Notes: generated by a model from the sequence alone, not told the origin. A stretch of 64,000 bases of DNA from Parabacteroides sp. (GCA_017481945.1 JAFUOJ010000017.1:40375-104374); one strand, 5' to 3'; counted from the stretch's first letter, positions 1-9,920 are shown. Translations and numbers: made by a program.

Positions 1-1
1 G

Positions 2-373
2 ACACAGAGTGCAAATTTAATGTTACGTGAAATCGGTATAACTATCTTTTTAGCGTGTGTAGGTATTGGTGCCGGTGATGGTTTTGTAGATACGATTGTG
101 AATAATGGAGGTTTTGCATGGATTGGTTATGGATTTATTATCACATTTGTTCCTTTACTTATCATAGGATGTGTAGGACGTTACTTCTGTAAAGTTAACT
201 ATTTCACATTGATGGGACTTATGGCAGGTAGTACAACAGATCCACCTGCATTAGCTTATTCAAATGCAACAGCAGGAAACGATGCTCCTTCTGTTGGTTA
301 TGCAACTGTTTATCCATTAACAATGTTCTTACGCGTATTAACCGCTCAGTTGCTGATATTGTTTTTTGCATAA
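2..373 (+). CDS. YidE/AspT-type membrane transporter, C-terminal part (cut by window edge)
   Basis: The reading frame is open from the first bases of the window, so the start lies upstream. About 124 residues remain, with two or three hydrophobic segments. The [15 protein letters not shown] stretch followed by [13 protein letters not shown] resembles the end of the duplicated domain of the aspartate:alanine exchanger (AspT/YidE/YbjL) family, whose members are inner-membrane transporters or exchangers. The substrate cannot be told from this fragment. The gene ends at a strong hairpin terminator that it shares with the convergent tamB gene. The family call is fairly secure; calling it a true aspartate:alanine antiporter would go too far. 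Confidence 0.75.
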   Translation, partial: TQSANLMLREIGITIFLACVGIGAGDGFVDTIVNNGGFAWIGYGFIITFVPLLIIGCVGRYFCKVNYFTLMGLMAGSTTDPPALAYSNATAGNDAPSVGYATVYPLTMFLRVLTAQLLILFFA

Positions 374-409
374 AGAAAATGGTGATTAGTTATAGTTAAT
401 CCAATAACG

Positions 410-450
410 AAAAATACTCACAATGGAATTATTCTATTGTGAGTATTTTT
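410..450. terminator. Bidirectional intrinsic terminator
   Basis: A perfect 15-bp inverted repeat (AAAAATACTCACAAT at 410-424, complement at 436-450) with an 11-base loop has A and T runs at its ends. It lies between the convergent transporter gene and tamB and can serve both. Confidence 0.9.
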
Positions 451-452
451 TG

Positions 453-3400
453 TTACTTATTTTCTTCTTTTGCCTTTTCGATAGGAGTTGTAAATAAACT
501 ATCTGGGGTATTTATTAGTGAATACTTTTTTCTGCGACGGAATATATCGGAGAAACGAGTAAAGTCTTTTTTATACATAATACCGACACCTTGGGTTGTT
601 AGAGCTTGTTTAAGAAACATATACATATCGTTAGCGTGATTGTAAGCTTTTAGCCGAATATCACCACTTGGAGTTAATAAATATTCTAAATCGAACTCTC
701 CAATAAATGCATTTTTCTGTAAAGCATTATTTTTATATCCAAAGTTTCCGTTAAAGATTAATCGGTTATTTAATAATTGACTGGATAATAACATCTCAAC
801 TTCAGTATCTTCAATACCGTCTTGGCTCGTTCGAATGTTTGTACCTAATTGTACTTTGTCTGTAAAGCTATTCATTAAACTAGATATCTGCGAAGAAAGA
901 GCTGAAGATGCAACAGCACTGAAGTCATTTGATTTGTATTGATTGTTAATATATTCCGGAGTATAGAATTTATTTAATACCAACAGATAAATAATCTGTT
1001 TAGTTATCATATCATCAGTATTAATCAAGCTTTTTACTCGCCGTTCTAACTCTTCATTAGATCCTGGTAATTCTAAATCAAAAGAAATAGTTGGGTTACG
1101 TAATACTCCATCTAAGTTTAGAACACAGTTAACAGGTATGTTACGGCGGGCACTTTCTTCTGCAAGACTTGCGTCTAAGTCTTGGATATTGGCCGTTACA
1201 TTATAGATGGTATTAATATTCATTGTTGCTTCAAATGGATCTCCTCGGAAGTTGATAGTACTACCTTCTCGAATCTTAAAGTTTTTATGAATAAGTTGTT
1301 GCAAACTGAAATTATAGTTTCCTTCCACAATACCTACGTTTCCATACATACGCAAGTCAGACTTTGTTCCATATTGAATTTGAAGGCTACCATTACAATT
1401 CCCTGCAATTTTATCTCCTGCAACAGGATCCATTATAAGATCTATATTTGCTTCTGGAGTAATGTCTAAAAGAAAATTCATGCGCATTTCTGCTCCTTCG
1501 TTTTCTTCTTTAAAGATTAAAGGTTTAATAGAGTCGACAGGTTGTCTCTGTGCTATTTCTTGTAATTCTTTTTTATTTATAAACGTGATGAAATCGTAAT
1601 CCTCTGCTGTGGAGTTATTCATAAAGTCTAATTTTATATCTGTTTTGGGACTACTTTGCATATTAATATCAAAATTAATTACTTGAGTATTCCCTTTGAT
1701 AGAAGCAGTCCCCGTTCCAAATACAGTTCCATAGATTAAAGGGTTTTGTTTTTGAGGCGCGTCATAGACTAAAGTATTATTTGCTTGAATATTAACATCG
1801 AAACTAACGTCCTTGAAGTTTTGATGGTTGACAATAAGATTTACTTTTGCCGGGTTTCCAAATTTATCATAAACTGTTACATTTTGTCCAATAATCGCAT
1901 TGGGTCTAAGATGAACAGAATCGGAGAATGTATAATAAGTATTTAAAAATTCGATACCTAATCCTCCGTTTTGTACATAGGCGTCTCCTTCTATATTTAA
2001 TTTACTGAAAGGACCATACAAATGTACATTGCCAAATCCCTGACCTTGCATATTTTGAGCAATATTTTCTACAAAAGGATGTAAGAAAGCCAAATTTATA
2101 TCATTAGCTCCAAAATGTAAAGATAACCCCGCGTCTTTACCTACAGGGTAGATGTAACCATTCACATCTGTCCAGGTTGAATCATTCTTATAAATACTTC
2201 CCAACATCAAAATCCCTTTTTGCTGATCATCCCACTCGCTAAAAAGATTAAGGCGTCCTAAATTTACTTGGTTGAAAGCAAAATTTTGAACTTCGAGATT
2301 TGTATTTAATATACGGCTACCATATAGATCTGTGATATTGAATGTACCAGTCGCTTTTCCAGCAAATTGTAGAACGGGTATATTTAAGATGTCAAAAATG
2401 TAGCTTAATTCTATTTGTTTCAAATCTAAAAGTAATGTGTCAGTAGGATCTTTGGATATATTTCCATCCATATAGAGGTATTCGTTCCCGTTTGTGATAG
2501 AAAAATCCTGTATCCCAATTCTTCCATTTGCGATTTGAATATTAGCTGGTGCTATGCGCCAAATAGAATCATTTAAAATCAAAGGACTTTCATTTAAAGA
2601 TATTTCAGTACGTAATTGAGGACGTCCTTTTTCTTGTTTTTCTTCTATAAATAGGGTTGAAGCTGAGAGATCCGCTTTGAATAAACGCTCTTTATTGTTT
2701 GCCCACTCGATTTGAGTATTTATTTGATTCTCTTTTGCATTTGAGTTTAAGCTCAGATAATTTCGCAAACCTTTAACATTGTATTGGGTTGCTTTGAGAA
2801 GAAGATTCACCTTGTCTTGTGGATTATCACAAGTTAGATACCCTGATTCAAACATTGTTTTTCCAATATTAAATTTAGGTAAATAAGCTTCTAAGCGGAA
2901 ACGGTCATATTGATTATTATAATGTCCTGTGATACGTCCCTGATTTAACATAGTAAAAGGAAGCTTCAGGGTGTTAGATATTGCTTCTGTATTTTCGATT
3001 GTTAACAGAAGAGAGAAATTATTCTCTTTTATCGGTCGTTTTTTCTGTGTCGTATTGATTAAAGCAGGTATATAATTTTCTAAAGTTTTCATGAAGCTTG
3101 GAACAATAGTTGTAAAGGAATATGCTCCCGTTACTTCTCCATTTAAGATGTCCGATGTTATTTGTAAATGACGATCAGACGAATGTCCTGTTGCTTCAAT
3201 CTTAAGTTGTTTTATAAAAAAACTATCAGGTGTTGTATAAAAAGAAAGACTATCTAATTGGATATCTCCCTCTGCGTTATCAATGTTGTTCCCGGTGAAG
3301 TTGGCATTTAAAACACAAGAAATCTCAGGAGATTCATATTTGTTGGTTAAATGTAGGCTATCTGGACGAAAATGATTTAGACGGGAGGTGAAATTAAATA

Positions 3401-5012
3401 CTGAATTTTCCCCTTGATTAAGAAATAATCCTTTAGCATATAATTCTCCATTGGGGTCATTAATATTTAATACTCCGTTAAAACCATTCTTTTGAAAATC
3501 ACCAGATAATAAGATGTTTTCATATTTGTATCCTTTAAATTCAAATTCATCAATGTTAGCTTTTATATTACCTGTAAAAGAACCTTCTTTAGATAATTGT
3601 GTATCTAAATTGATGTTTAGTTTAGTTGTTCCCAAAGGTGTCCCTTCTGAAAAGATCTCTTTTAGATGTAAATGAGAAGTAGATAGGGATCCTGTTATAT
3701 GAGAAATGTTTTTTTCTTTATTTTGTTTTACTCTGAGATTAGTCTCTATAGAACCAATAGTAGAGGAAAGTTTTCCAAAAGCTTCTAAATGATTAAAAAA
3801 GCCAGATACTTCACCAGTGAAATTAATTGTCCCTAAATTAGAAATAGTCGGAGGTAATTGCACTGGGTTTGGACTAAAGTTATTGACTAAGCCAGAAAGA
3901 CCTTCAGTTGTTACATACATTTTATTTACTTGTCCGGAAATATAAGCTTCTTGGGGTTTGGTGATATTTTGCAATCCCATTTTCCCAATGAAAAGCATTT
4001 CGTCACTATACTTCAGTGTCAAATGTTTGAGATTTATATCGTTTATACGTCCCGAAGCTTCCGCAGAGAGTTCAACGGTTTCTGTGAAATTTTTAAATGC
4101 AGGAACGAATGCAGATAGATCTTTTAAACCTATCTGAGAAGGAGCAATAATAATTGCTATAGGCGATTGCTCTAACAAAGTAGATAAACTGTCTGTTTTT
4201 TCTGTTTGTAAGTGAGCATGAGCAATTTTTAAATTAGTGTTTGGAAGTTTAACTTCAAAATCTTGAATGATAGTACTATCCTTATTCGCGATAACATTAA
4301 GAGATATTTTGTTCAGAGAGAAGCCGGATGTCTCTTCAAAACTCATTTTCTTTATGGTAGCATTGATACTATCTTTATTAAGTGCTTTTATTGCAATTTT
4401 AGCACTTAAGTTCTTAACATGAACATGTTTAGCATTGAACTTGTTAGGAGTATAAGATGCATTCTTTATATCATAACGGAAGTTTCCTCGTCTGATCAAA
4501 ATAGAATTGAAACGCAAATCTATGTTGGGATTTTTCTTAATACTATCCTTACTGGCAAAAGCGTCTAATACAAATTGTAGATTTAATTTTTCTTTAGGTG
4601 CCGCTTTATTTAAGTTAACCGAGAAACCAAATAACCGGACAGCAGAGAAAACCAATTTACCTTTGGCTAAAGGAAGCATTTCAATACCTGCGGAAACATG
4701 GTTCGCAGTGAATAAGACATCCCCATTTTGATCTTCTAAATATAAGTCTTCCAGCACCAAACGGTTAAACCATTCGATGTCCACATTCCCTATTTTTACA
4801 GGTACACTCAGATATTCGGATAATTCTGTTGTTGCAATGTTTGCTACTTTTTGCTGTATATAAGGAATACGCAATAAGATAGCTGGAGCCACATAGAATA
4901 TCCAAAATAGGGTAAATAGGATAATAATTATGTATTTTAGTCCTCTGATATCTTTATTTATATTTAAGTACAAAACTACAACAATATCTCGATAGATTTC
5001 GTTAATTTGCAC
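453..5012 (-). CDS. tamB: TamB-family translocation/assembly protein (DUF490)
   Basis: This 1519-residue protein has one N-terminal membrane anchor (about residues 26-48, rich in I, L and F), then a very long beta-rich region and a C-terminal TamB/DUF490 domain (about 1150-1500, with LDITPEANIDLIMDP and the RGDPFEATMNINTIY stretch). TamB proteins span the periplasm as hydrophobic beta-taco bridges and act in outer-membrane protein assembly and phospholipid transport. In Bacteroidetes the gene usually stands without a TamA partner beside it, as here. The only start near the anchor is GTG at 5010-5012; no ATG is available before residue 93, so the exact N-terminus is uncertain. It diverges from tsaD with only 19 bp between the starts. 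Confidence 0.88.
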   Translation of the reverse strand: MQINEIYRDIVVVLYLNINKDIRGLKYIIIILFTLFWIFYVAPAILLRIPYIQQKVANIATTELSEYLSVPVKIGNVDIEWFNRLVLEDLYLEDQNGDVLFTANHVSAGIEMLPLAKGKLVFSAVRLFGFSVNLNKAAPKEKLNLQFVLDAFASKDSIKKNPNIDLRFNSILIRRGNFRYDIKNASYTPNKFNAKHVHVKNLSAKIAIKALNKDSINATIKKMSFEETSGFSLNKISLNVIANKDSTIIQDFEVKLPNTNLKIAHAHLQTEKTDSLSTLLEQSPIAIIIAPSQIGLKDLSAFVPAFKNFTETVELSAEASGRINDINLKHLTLKYSDEMLFIGKMGLQNITKPQEAYISGQVNKMYVTTEGLSGLVNNFSPNPVQLPPTISNLGTINFTGEVSGFFNHLEAFGKLSSTIGSIETNLRVKQNKEKNISHITGSLSTSHLHLKEIFSEGTPLGTTKLNINLDTQLSKEGSFTGNIKANIDEFEFKGYKYENILLSGDFQKNGFNGVLNINDPNGELYAKGLFLNQGENSVFNFTSRLNHFRPDSLHLTNKYESPEISCVLNANFTGNNIDNAEGDIQLDSLSFYTTPDSFFIKQLKIEATGHSSDRHLQITSDILNGEVTGAYSFTTIVPSFMKTLENYIPALINTTQKKRPIKENNFSLLLTIENTEAISNTLKLPFTMLNQGRITGHYNNQYDRFRLEAYLPKFNIGKTMFESGYLTCDNPQDKVNLLLKATQYNVKGLRNYLSLNSNAKENQINTQIEWANNKERLFKADLSASTLFIEEKQEKGRPQLRTEISLNESPLILNDSIWRIAPANIQIANGRIGIQDFSITNGNEYLYMDGNISKDPTDTLLLDLKQIELSYIFDILNIPVLQFAGKATGTFNITDLYGSRILNTNLEVQNFAFNQVNLGRLNLFSEWDDQQKGILMLGSIYKNDSTWTDVNGYIYPVGKDAGLSLHFGANDINLAFLHPFVENIAQNMQGQGFGNVHLYGPFSKLNIEGDAYVQNGGLGIEFLNTYYTFSDSVHLRPNAIIGQNVTVYDKFGNPAKVNLIVNHQNFKDVSFDVNIQANNTLVYDAPQKQNPLIYGTVFGTGTASIKGNTQVINFDINMQSSPKTDIKLDFMNNSTAEDYDFITFINKKELQEIAQRQPVDSIKPLIFKEENEGAEMRMNFLLDITPEANIDLIMDPVAGDKIAGNCNGSLQIQYGTKSDLRMYGNVGIVEGNYNFSLQQLIHKNFKIREGSTINFRGDPFEATMNINTIYNVTANIQDLDASLAEESARRNIPVNCVLNLDGVLRNPTISFDLELPGSNEELERRVKSLINTDDMITKQIIYLLVLNKFYTPEYINNQYKSNDFSAVASSALSSQISSLMNSFTDKVQLGTNIRTSQDGIEDTEVEMLLSSQLLNNRLIFNGNFGYKNNALQKNAFIGEFDLEYLLTPSGDIRLKAYNHANDMYMFLKQALTTQGVGIMYKKDFTRFSDIFRRRKKYSLINTPDSLFTTPIEKAKEENK
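4971..4978 (-). promoter_or_regulatory. Possible -7 box (TAGTTTTG) inside the annotated tamB start
   Basis: The complement reads TAGTTTTG, an exact fit to the Bacteroidetes TAnnTTTG element, but it lies downstream of the GTG taken as the tamB start. Either it is a chance match or tamB translation begins further in, at a rare start codon. No clear -33 TTTG was found at the right spacing. Confidence 0.25.
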
Positions 5013-5031
5013 AAAAAATAAAACGAAAGGT

Positions 5032-6060
5032 ATGAGTGTAACTATATTAGGTATAGAATCATCGTGTGATGATACTTCCTCTTCTGTGATACGTGATGGT
5101 GTAATGTTATCAAATGTAATAGCAAGTCAGGCAGTTCATGAAGCTTATGGTGGGGTTGTTCCTGAATTAGCTTCTCGGGCACACCAACAAAATATAATAC
5201 CAGTAGTAGCTGAGGCCATAAAAAGAGCAGGAATTGATAAATCAGAGTTAGATGCTATTGCTTTTACTCGTGGGCCAGGTTTGATGGGATCTTTATTAGT
5301 TGGAACCTCTTTTGCTAAAGGTTTTGCTGCAGCTCTGGATATTCCAATGGTAGAAGTAAATCATTTGCAAGCCCATGTATTAGCTCATTTTATTAAAGAG
5401 ACGCCAGAAGATGATCATGCTCCCTCTTTTCCTTTCCTTTGTTTGTTAGTCTCTGGAGGTAATTCACAAATTATAAAGGTGAATGCTTATAATGATATGG
5501 AAGTCATTGGGCAAACAATTGATGATGCGGCTGGGGAAGCTTTTGATAAATGTGCTAAGGTAATGGGATTAGGATATCCGGGAGGTCCGATTGTAAATCG
5601 TTTAGCCAATGAAGGAAATCCTAAAGCATTTACTTTTAGTAAGCCTCATATTCCGGGATATGATTATAGCTTTAGTGGATTAAAAACCTCTTTTCTCTAT
5701 ACGTTAAGAGATAAATTACAGGAAGATCCTGATTTTATTGAAAAGAATAAACAGGACCTTTGTGCCTCTTTACAAGCAACAGTTGTAGATATATTAATGA
5801 ATAAGTTACGCAAAGCGGCAAAGGATTTGAACATAAAAGAGGTAGCAGTTGCAGGAGGAGTCTCGGCAAATTCCGGTTTACGTGATGCTTTTTTAGATCA
5901 TGCAAAACGGTTTGGATGGAAAGTACATATCCCTAAGTTTTCATTTACAACAGATAATGCAGCTATGGTAGCTATAACCGGTTATTATAAATATTTAGAT
6001 AAAGAATTTTGTCCGATGGACGCAGCTCCGTTTGCTCGTATGCAAAGTAAGTTGGGATGA
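5032..6060 (+). CDS. tsaD: tRNA N6-adenosine threonylcarbamoyltransferase TsaD
   Basis: TsaD transfers the threonylcarbamoyl group from threonylcarbamoyl-AMP to A37 of ANN-decoding tRNAs, working with TsaB and TsaE in the cytoplasm. The 342-residue length is normal. Visible family marks are the ASKHA-type start GIESSCDDTS (7-16), metal-binding H111 and H115 in HLQAH, LVSGGNSQI, the DDAAGEAFDK segment, and the C-terminal VAGGVSANSGLR and TDNAAMVA motifs. The ATG at 5032 gives the canonical N-terminus. It heads a run with pncC and nfo, with 16- and 14-bp gaps, likely one transcription unit. tsaB and tsaE are not in the window. Confidence 0.97.
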   Translation: MSVTILGIESSCDDTSSSVIRDGVMLSNVIASQAVHEAYGGVVPELASRAHQQNIIPVVAEAIKRAGIDKSELDAIAFTRGPGLMGSLLVGTSFAKGFAAALDIPMVEVNHLQAHVLAHFIKETPEDDHAPSFPFLCLLVSGGNSQIIKVNAYNDMEVIGQTIDDAAGEAFDKCAKVMGLGYPGGPIVNRLANEGNPKAFTFSKPHIPGYDYSFSGLKTSFLYTLRDKLQEDPDFIEKNKQDLCASLQATVVDILMNKLRKAAKDLNIKEVAVAGGVSANSGLRDAFLDHAKRFGWKVHIPKFSFTTDNAAMVAITGYYKYLDKEFCPMDAAPFARMQSKLG

Positions 6061-6076
6061 TAATAAGAAAATGTGA

Positions 6077-6568
6077 ATGAAGATTGAAGAACAGATAGGC
6101 GTAGAACTTCGTTCTCGCCATTTAATGATGGGGACTGCGGAAAGTTGTACCGGGGGATATATCGCTCATTTGATAACACGTATTGCTGGTAGTTCAGATT
6201 ATTTTAGTGGAGGAATAATCTCTTATAGTAATGAGGTAAAACAACATGTATTAGGGGTTTCTGCGACAAGTTTGTCTGAATATGGCGCTGTTAGCTGTTC
6301 TGTAGTAGAACAAATGGCGTTAGGAGCTATCCGTGTATTAGGTTGTGATTGTGCTGTTGCTACCTCTGGTATTGCAGGACCTGGGGGAGGAACTCCCGAT
6401 AAACCTGTCGGAACAGTCTGGATTGCTGCCGCTTTTAAGGATAAAGTGCTTTCTAAATGTTTTCATTTTGGAACGGAACGAATAGAAAATATTCAATTGG
6501 CAGCGAATACTGCACTGGAAATGTTAATGGATTTATTGAATAATAGGAATATAGAAGAACAAAAATAA
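6077..6568 (+). CDS. pncC: CinA C-terminal domain protein, nicotinamide-nucleotide amidase
   Basis: This 163-residue protein is a stand-alone CinA C-terminal domain. Such PncC enzymes hydrolyse NMN to nicotinic acid mononucleotide and ammonia, recycling NMN from DNA ligase and other reactions. The core motifs are present: TAESCTGGYIAHLIT near residue 20, the GSSDYFSGGIISYSNEVK segment and TSGIAGPGGGTPDKPVGTVW near residue 100. The N-terminal molybdopterin-like domain of full-length CinA is absent, as is normal for the short form. It lies 16 bp after tsaD and 14 bp before nfo, probably co-transcribed. Confidence 0.92.
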   Translation: MKIEEQIGVELRSRHLMMGTAESCTGGYIAHLITRIAGSSDYFSGGIISYSNEVKQHVLGVSATSLSEYGAVSCSVVEQMALGAIRVLGCDCAVATSGIAGPGGGTPDKPVGTVWIAAAFKDKVLSKCFHFGTERIENIQLAANTALEMLMDLLNNRNIEEQK

Positions 6569-6582
6569 AACGATAAAAGGAC

Positions 6583-7422
6583 ATGAAATTTATAGGTGCA
6601 CATGTTTCTTCATCAGGAGGAGTTGAGAATGCTCCTTTAAATGCGCAGGCAATAGGTGCAAAAGCTTTTGCTCTATTTACCCGTAATCAACGACAATGGA
6701 AGTCTGCTCCTTTGACAAAAAAGAGTATCTCTTTGTTCAAAGAACGTTGTGAAGCATTTGGATATACAGCTAAACAGATACTTCCTCACGATAGTTATTT
6801 GATTAATCTGGGGCATCCTGAAGAAGAAGGGCTAAAAAAATCTCGAGAAGCATTTTTGGATGAAATGCAGCGTTGCGAACAATTAGGCTTGGACCGTTTG
6901 AACTTTCATCCGGGAAGTCACTTAAATAAAATGAGTATTGAGGATTGTTTGACTCGTATTGCTGAATCTATTAATTGGACTTTGGAACAAACGACCGGAG
7001 TATGTGCCGTATTAGAAAATACAGCCGGACAAGGTTCTAATTTAGGTCACACCTTTGAGCAATTAGCTTATATTATAGATAAGGTAGAAGATAAGACTCG
7101 CGTAGGTGTTTGTATTGATACTGCTCATACTTTAGCTGCAGGTTATGAGATACGAACAGTGGATGGTTTTACCGAGACCTTTAAGAAATTCGATGAGATT
7201 ATTGGTTTTTCTTATTTGAGAGGTATGCATATTAACGACTCAAAGAAAGAATTAGCCACACGAGTAGACCGTCATGACAGTATAGGAAAAGGATTTATGG
7301 GATTGACTACTTTTGAGTTATTGATGAAAGATCCCCGTTTTGATGATATACCTTTGATATTGGAGACTCCGGATGAGGCTATTTGGGCAGAAGAAATAGC
7401 GGCTCTTTATGCAATGGAATGA
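6583..7422 (+). CDS. nfo: Endonuclease IV (AP endonuclease Nfo)
   Basis: Endonuclease IV cleaves DNA 5' of abasic sites and trims damaged 3' ends in base-excision repair, using a trinuclear zinc centre in a TIM barrel. The 279-residue length matches the family. The N-terminus [14 protein letters not shown], the [10 protein letters not shown] stretch, NFHPGSHLN, the [11 protein letters not shown] motif, [35 protein letters not shown] and LETPD carry the expected zinc ligands. It is third in the tsaD-pncC-nfo run; the next gene starts 24 bp later. Confidence 0.97.
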   Translation: MKFIGAHVSSSGGVENAPLNAQAIGAKAFALFTRNQRQWKSAPLTKKSISLFKERCEAFGYTAKQILPHDSYLINLGHPEEEGLKKSREAFLDEMQRCEQLGLDRLNFHPGSHLNKMSIEDCLTRIAESINWTLEQTTGVCAVLENTAGQGSNLGHTFEQLAYIIDKVEDKTRVGVCIDTAHTLAAGYEIRTVDGFTETFKKFDEIIGFSYLRGMHINDSKKELATRVDRHDSIGKGFMGLTTFELLMKDPRFDDIPLILETPDEAIWAEEIAALYAME

Positions 7423-7446
7423 TAACTTGATAAACTTAATTTATAT

Positions 7447-9087
7447 ATGAGAAAAACAGGTATTTTAATGACTGTCAGTCTTGTTTTGCTTTCTTGTATG
7501 GAAGCAATTGCTTGTACTGGCTTATTAGTAGGAAAGAAAGCCTCGGTAGATGGCTCAGTAATGATTAGCTATGCGGCTGATTCGCATACATTATATGGTG
7601 AATTATATCGTTGGCCGGCTGCAAAATGGCCGAAAGGTTCCATGTTAGATATTTATGAATGGGATACAAATAAATTCTTAGGAAAGATTCCTCAAGTAGA
7701 AGAAACCTATTCTGTTGTCGGTAACATGAATGAACATCAGTTAGCTATTACGGAAAGTACTTTCGGTGGTCGCGAGGAATTGATTGATTCAACGGGTATT
7801 ATGGATTACGGAAGTTTAATCTATGTGACGTTGCAACGCTGCAAAACAGCTCGTGAAGCGATTAAAACTATGACTGATTTAGTGAAGGAATACGGTTATT
7901 ATAGTACCGGAGAATCTTTCTCTATTGCAGATAAAAACGAAGTTTGGATCATGGAAATGATCGGAAAAGGCGTTGGAAATAAGGGAGCAGTTTGGGTGGC
8001 TATCCGTATTCCAGACGATTGTATTTCGGCACATGCTAATCAATCTCGTATTCAACAGATTCCTTTTGACGATAAAGAAAACTGTATTTATTCACCCGAT
8101 GTAGTATCTTTTGCACGTGAGAAAGGATACTTTAAAGGAAAAGATAAAGATTTTAGTTTCCAACAAGCCTATTGTCCTTATGATTTTGGTGGGTTACGTG
8201 GCTGTGAAGCTCGTGTATGGTCTTTCTTCCGCAAGTATGATAAGTCAATGGATCAGTACACAGATTTGATAAAAGGAGACGCAACTAAGAAACCTATGCC
8301 GTTATATATCAAGCCTGATCGTCTGTTATCTGTACAAGATGTACAAGCTTGTATGCGCGATCATTATGAAGGAACGGATTTAGATATGACAAAAGACGCA
8401 GGGGCAGGTCCTTATAAAGTTCCATATCGTTGGCGTCCTTCTCGTTTTGAAGTTGACGGACAGTTGTACACAAATGAACGTGCGATTGCTACACAACAGA
8501 CAGGTTTTGTTATAGTTCCTCAGTTACGTAGCTGGTTACCTGACGCAATTGGTGGTATTCTTTGGTTCGGAGTTGACGACGCAGATATGGCCGTTTTTAC
8601 TCCGTTGTATTGTTCTATCCAAGCTTCTCCGGAATGTTATCGCGTTGGAAATGGGGATATGATGAATTTTTCTTGGACATCTGCTTTCTGGATTCATAAC
8701 TGGGTTGCGAATATGGCTTACCATAAATATAGCTATATGATTAAGGATATTCGTCTTGTTCAGCAGGAATTAGAAAATGGTTTTCAGGAGACTCTTCCGG
8801 CTATAGACAAAGCTGCACAGGAATTGTATAATAAAGATCCCAAAGAAGCTGTTAAGTTCCTGACTTGGTATAGCACGACAACTGCAGACCAAACAACGGA
8901 ACGTTGGAAGAAGTTAGGCGAATATCTGTTGGTAAAATACATCGATGGGAATATGAAAAAAGAGAAAGATGGCAAGTTTATGCAAAACGGTTATGGCTTG
9001 TCAGAATACCCGGAATTCCCTGGTTATGATGAAGAATTTTATCGTAATATCGTAAAAAGCGCAGGTGAACGATTAAAAGCTTATTAA
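7447..9087 (+). CDS. Exported peptidase C69 family dipeptidase
   Basis: This 546-residue protein belongs to the C69 (PepD-like) dipeptidases, Ntn-hydrolases that use an N-terminal cysteine nucleophile freed by processing. Here a signal peptide (about 1-22, MRKTG through MEAIA) ends directly before Cys23 in CTGLLVGKKAS, so export and active-site exposure would coincide. The family stretches DGSVMISYAADSH, ESTFGGREEL, MDYGSLIYVTLQR and EVWIMEMIG are visible. The likely role is periplasmic or surface dipeptide breakdown. It may be read from the tsaD-nfo unit (24-bp gap), and a barrel protein gene follows. Confidence 0.9.
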   Translation: MRKTGILMTVSLVLLSCMEAIACTGLLVGKKASVDGSVMISYAADSHTLYGELYRWPAAKWPKGSMLDIYEWDTNKFLGKIPQVEETYSVVGNMNEHQLAITESTFGGREELIDSTGIMDYGSLIYVTLQRCKTAREAIKTMTDLVKEYGYYSTGESFSIADKNEVWIMEMIGKGVGNKGAVWVAIRIPDDCISAHANQSRIQQIPFDDKENCIYSPDVVSFAREKGYFKGKDKDFSFQQAYCPYDFGGLRGCEARVWSFFRKYDKSMDQYTDLIKGDATKKPMPLYIKPDRLLSVQDVQACMRDHYEGTDLDMTKDAGAGPYKVPYRWRPSRFEVDGQLYTNERAIATQQTGFVIVPQLRSWLPDAIGGILWFGVDDADMAVFTPLYCSIQASPECYRVGNGDMMNFSWTSAFWIHNWVANMAYHKYSYMIKDIRLVQQELENGFQETLPAIDKAAQELYNKDPKEAVKFLTWYSTTTADQTTERWKKLGEYLLVKYIDGNMKKEKDGKFMQNGYGLSEYPEFPGYDEEFYRNIVKSAGERLKAY

Positions 9088-9150
9088 TTGAAATCTTTAG
9101 AAAAAGTATTATATTTGGCACGATTGTTGAATTTAATTAAAAAAGAAAGT

Positions 9151-9660
9151 ATGAAGAAGTTATTAGTTATGTTTATGCTGACCCTATTCAGCATGGGTGC
9201 ATTTGCACAAACGGAGCAGGGACAATCTGCATTTGGCTTTAATTTAGGCTATAATTTTAATGATATTGGTAATGCTTCTTTAGGTATTGATTATCGTTAT
9301 TGCTTGACAGATGAAGTACGTTTGACTCCTTCTATCAGCCATTTAATTAAGAATGATGGTCTAAGTGCATGGGCAATTGATATGAATGCTCATTACATAT
9401 TTAAGCTAAGTGAGATGTGTAGTTTCTATCCTTTAGCCGGTTTAAGTCTCTCTTTCTGGAAAGCCGATTTAGGAGGTTTTAGTGATATTTTGGGGACTGA
9501 TTTAGGATCTGCTAAGGAAACTTATTTCGGAGTTAACTTAGGTTTAGGTGGTGAAATATATGCAACTGATCAAATAACCGTTGGTTTAGAAGCTAAATAT
9601 AATATCATAAAAGATTTTGACGGAGCAGCTGTTGCGGTTCGAGTTGGGTATAGTTTCTGA
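9151..9660 (+). CDS. Small outer-membrane beta-barrel protein
   Basis: This 169-residue protein has a clear signal peptide (MKKLLVMFMLTLFSMGAFAQ) and then alternating aromatic and polar strands ending in a C-terminal barrel-like strand (VAVRVGYSF). This fits the eight-stranded OmpW/OmpX-like barrel proteins common in Bacteroidetes. A TTG at 9088 also opens the frame, but ATG 9151 gives a proper signal peptide and is preferred. No specific function can be read. An intrinsic terminator follows directly. Confidence 0.75.
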   Translation: MKKLLVMFMLTLFSMGAFAQTEQGQSAFGFNLGYNFNDIGNASLGIDYRYCLTDEVRLTPSISHLIKNDGLSAWAIDMNAHYIFKLSEMCSFYPLAGLSLSFWKADLGGFSDILGTDLGSAKETYFGVNLGLGGEIYATDQITVGLEAKYNIIKDFDGAAVAVRVGYSF

Positions 9661-9691
9661 TAAGAGAATTAGAAGTTTTATTTAATAAAGG

Positions 9692-9729
9692 TCCCTGTTT
9701 GATGTAAAAGTTCAGACAGGGATTTTTTG
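9692..9729 (+). terminator. Intrinsic terminator of the barrel gene
   Basis: TCCCTGTTTGA at 9692-9702 pairs with TCAGACAGGGA at 9712-9722, with one G-T pair, and a T run follows at 9723-9728. Confidence 0.85.
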
Positions 9730-9745
9730 TGGCTAAAAGTTCATG

Positions 9746-9833
9746 AAAAAAAGTCTAAACTTTTTCTCCAAAAAGTCTAAACATTTTTACAAAAAAGTCT
9801 GGACATTTTCTGAAAAAAGTCCAGACTTTTTTG
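9746..9833. repeat. Four imperfect 22-bp tandem repeats, the last two forming a hairpin
   Basis: The core AAAAAAGTCT (with C/T variation) recurs exactly every 22 bp, its GTC starting at 9753, 9775, 9797 and 9819. Units 3 and 4 are partly inverted: AAAAAAGTCTGGA at 9791-9803 pairs with TCCAGACTTTTTT at 9820-9832, a perfect 13-bp stem with a 16-base loop. The array lies between the convergent barrel and HAD genes. It could be a second terminator or a duplicated intergenic element; no coding potential is seen. Confidence 0.7.
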
Positions 9834-9920
9834 AGCCTTCATAAAGCGATTATTGAAACTTTTTATTTCTTGTTGGATTAAAACCTTTTGATTGATCTTA
9901 AGGTTTTGATAGATAGTTGT

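Noticed and set aside
9088-9150. TTG start directly after the dipeptidase stop for the barrel protein
   Set aside because: It would bury the signal peptide behind about 21 residues; ATG 9151 gives a normal signal.
9746-9833. Four regular repeats as a small CRISPR array
   Set aside because: The period is 22 bp with no room for spacers, units are imperfect and no cas gene is near.
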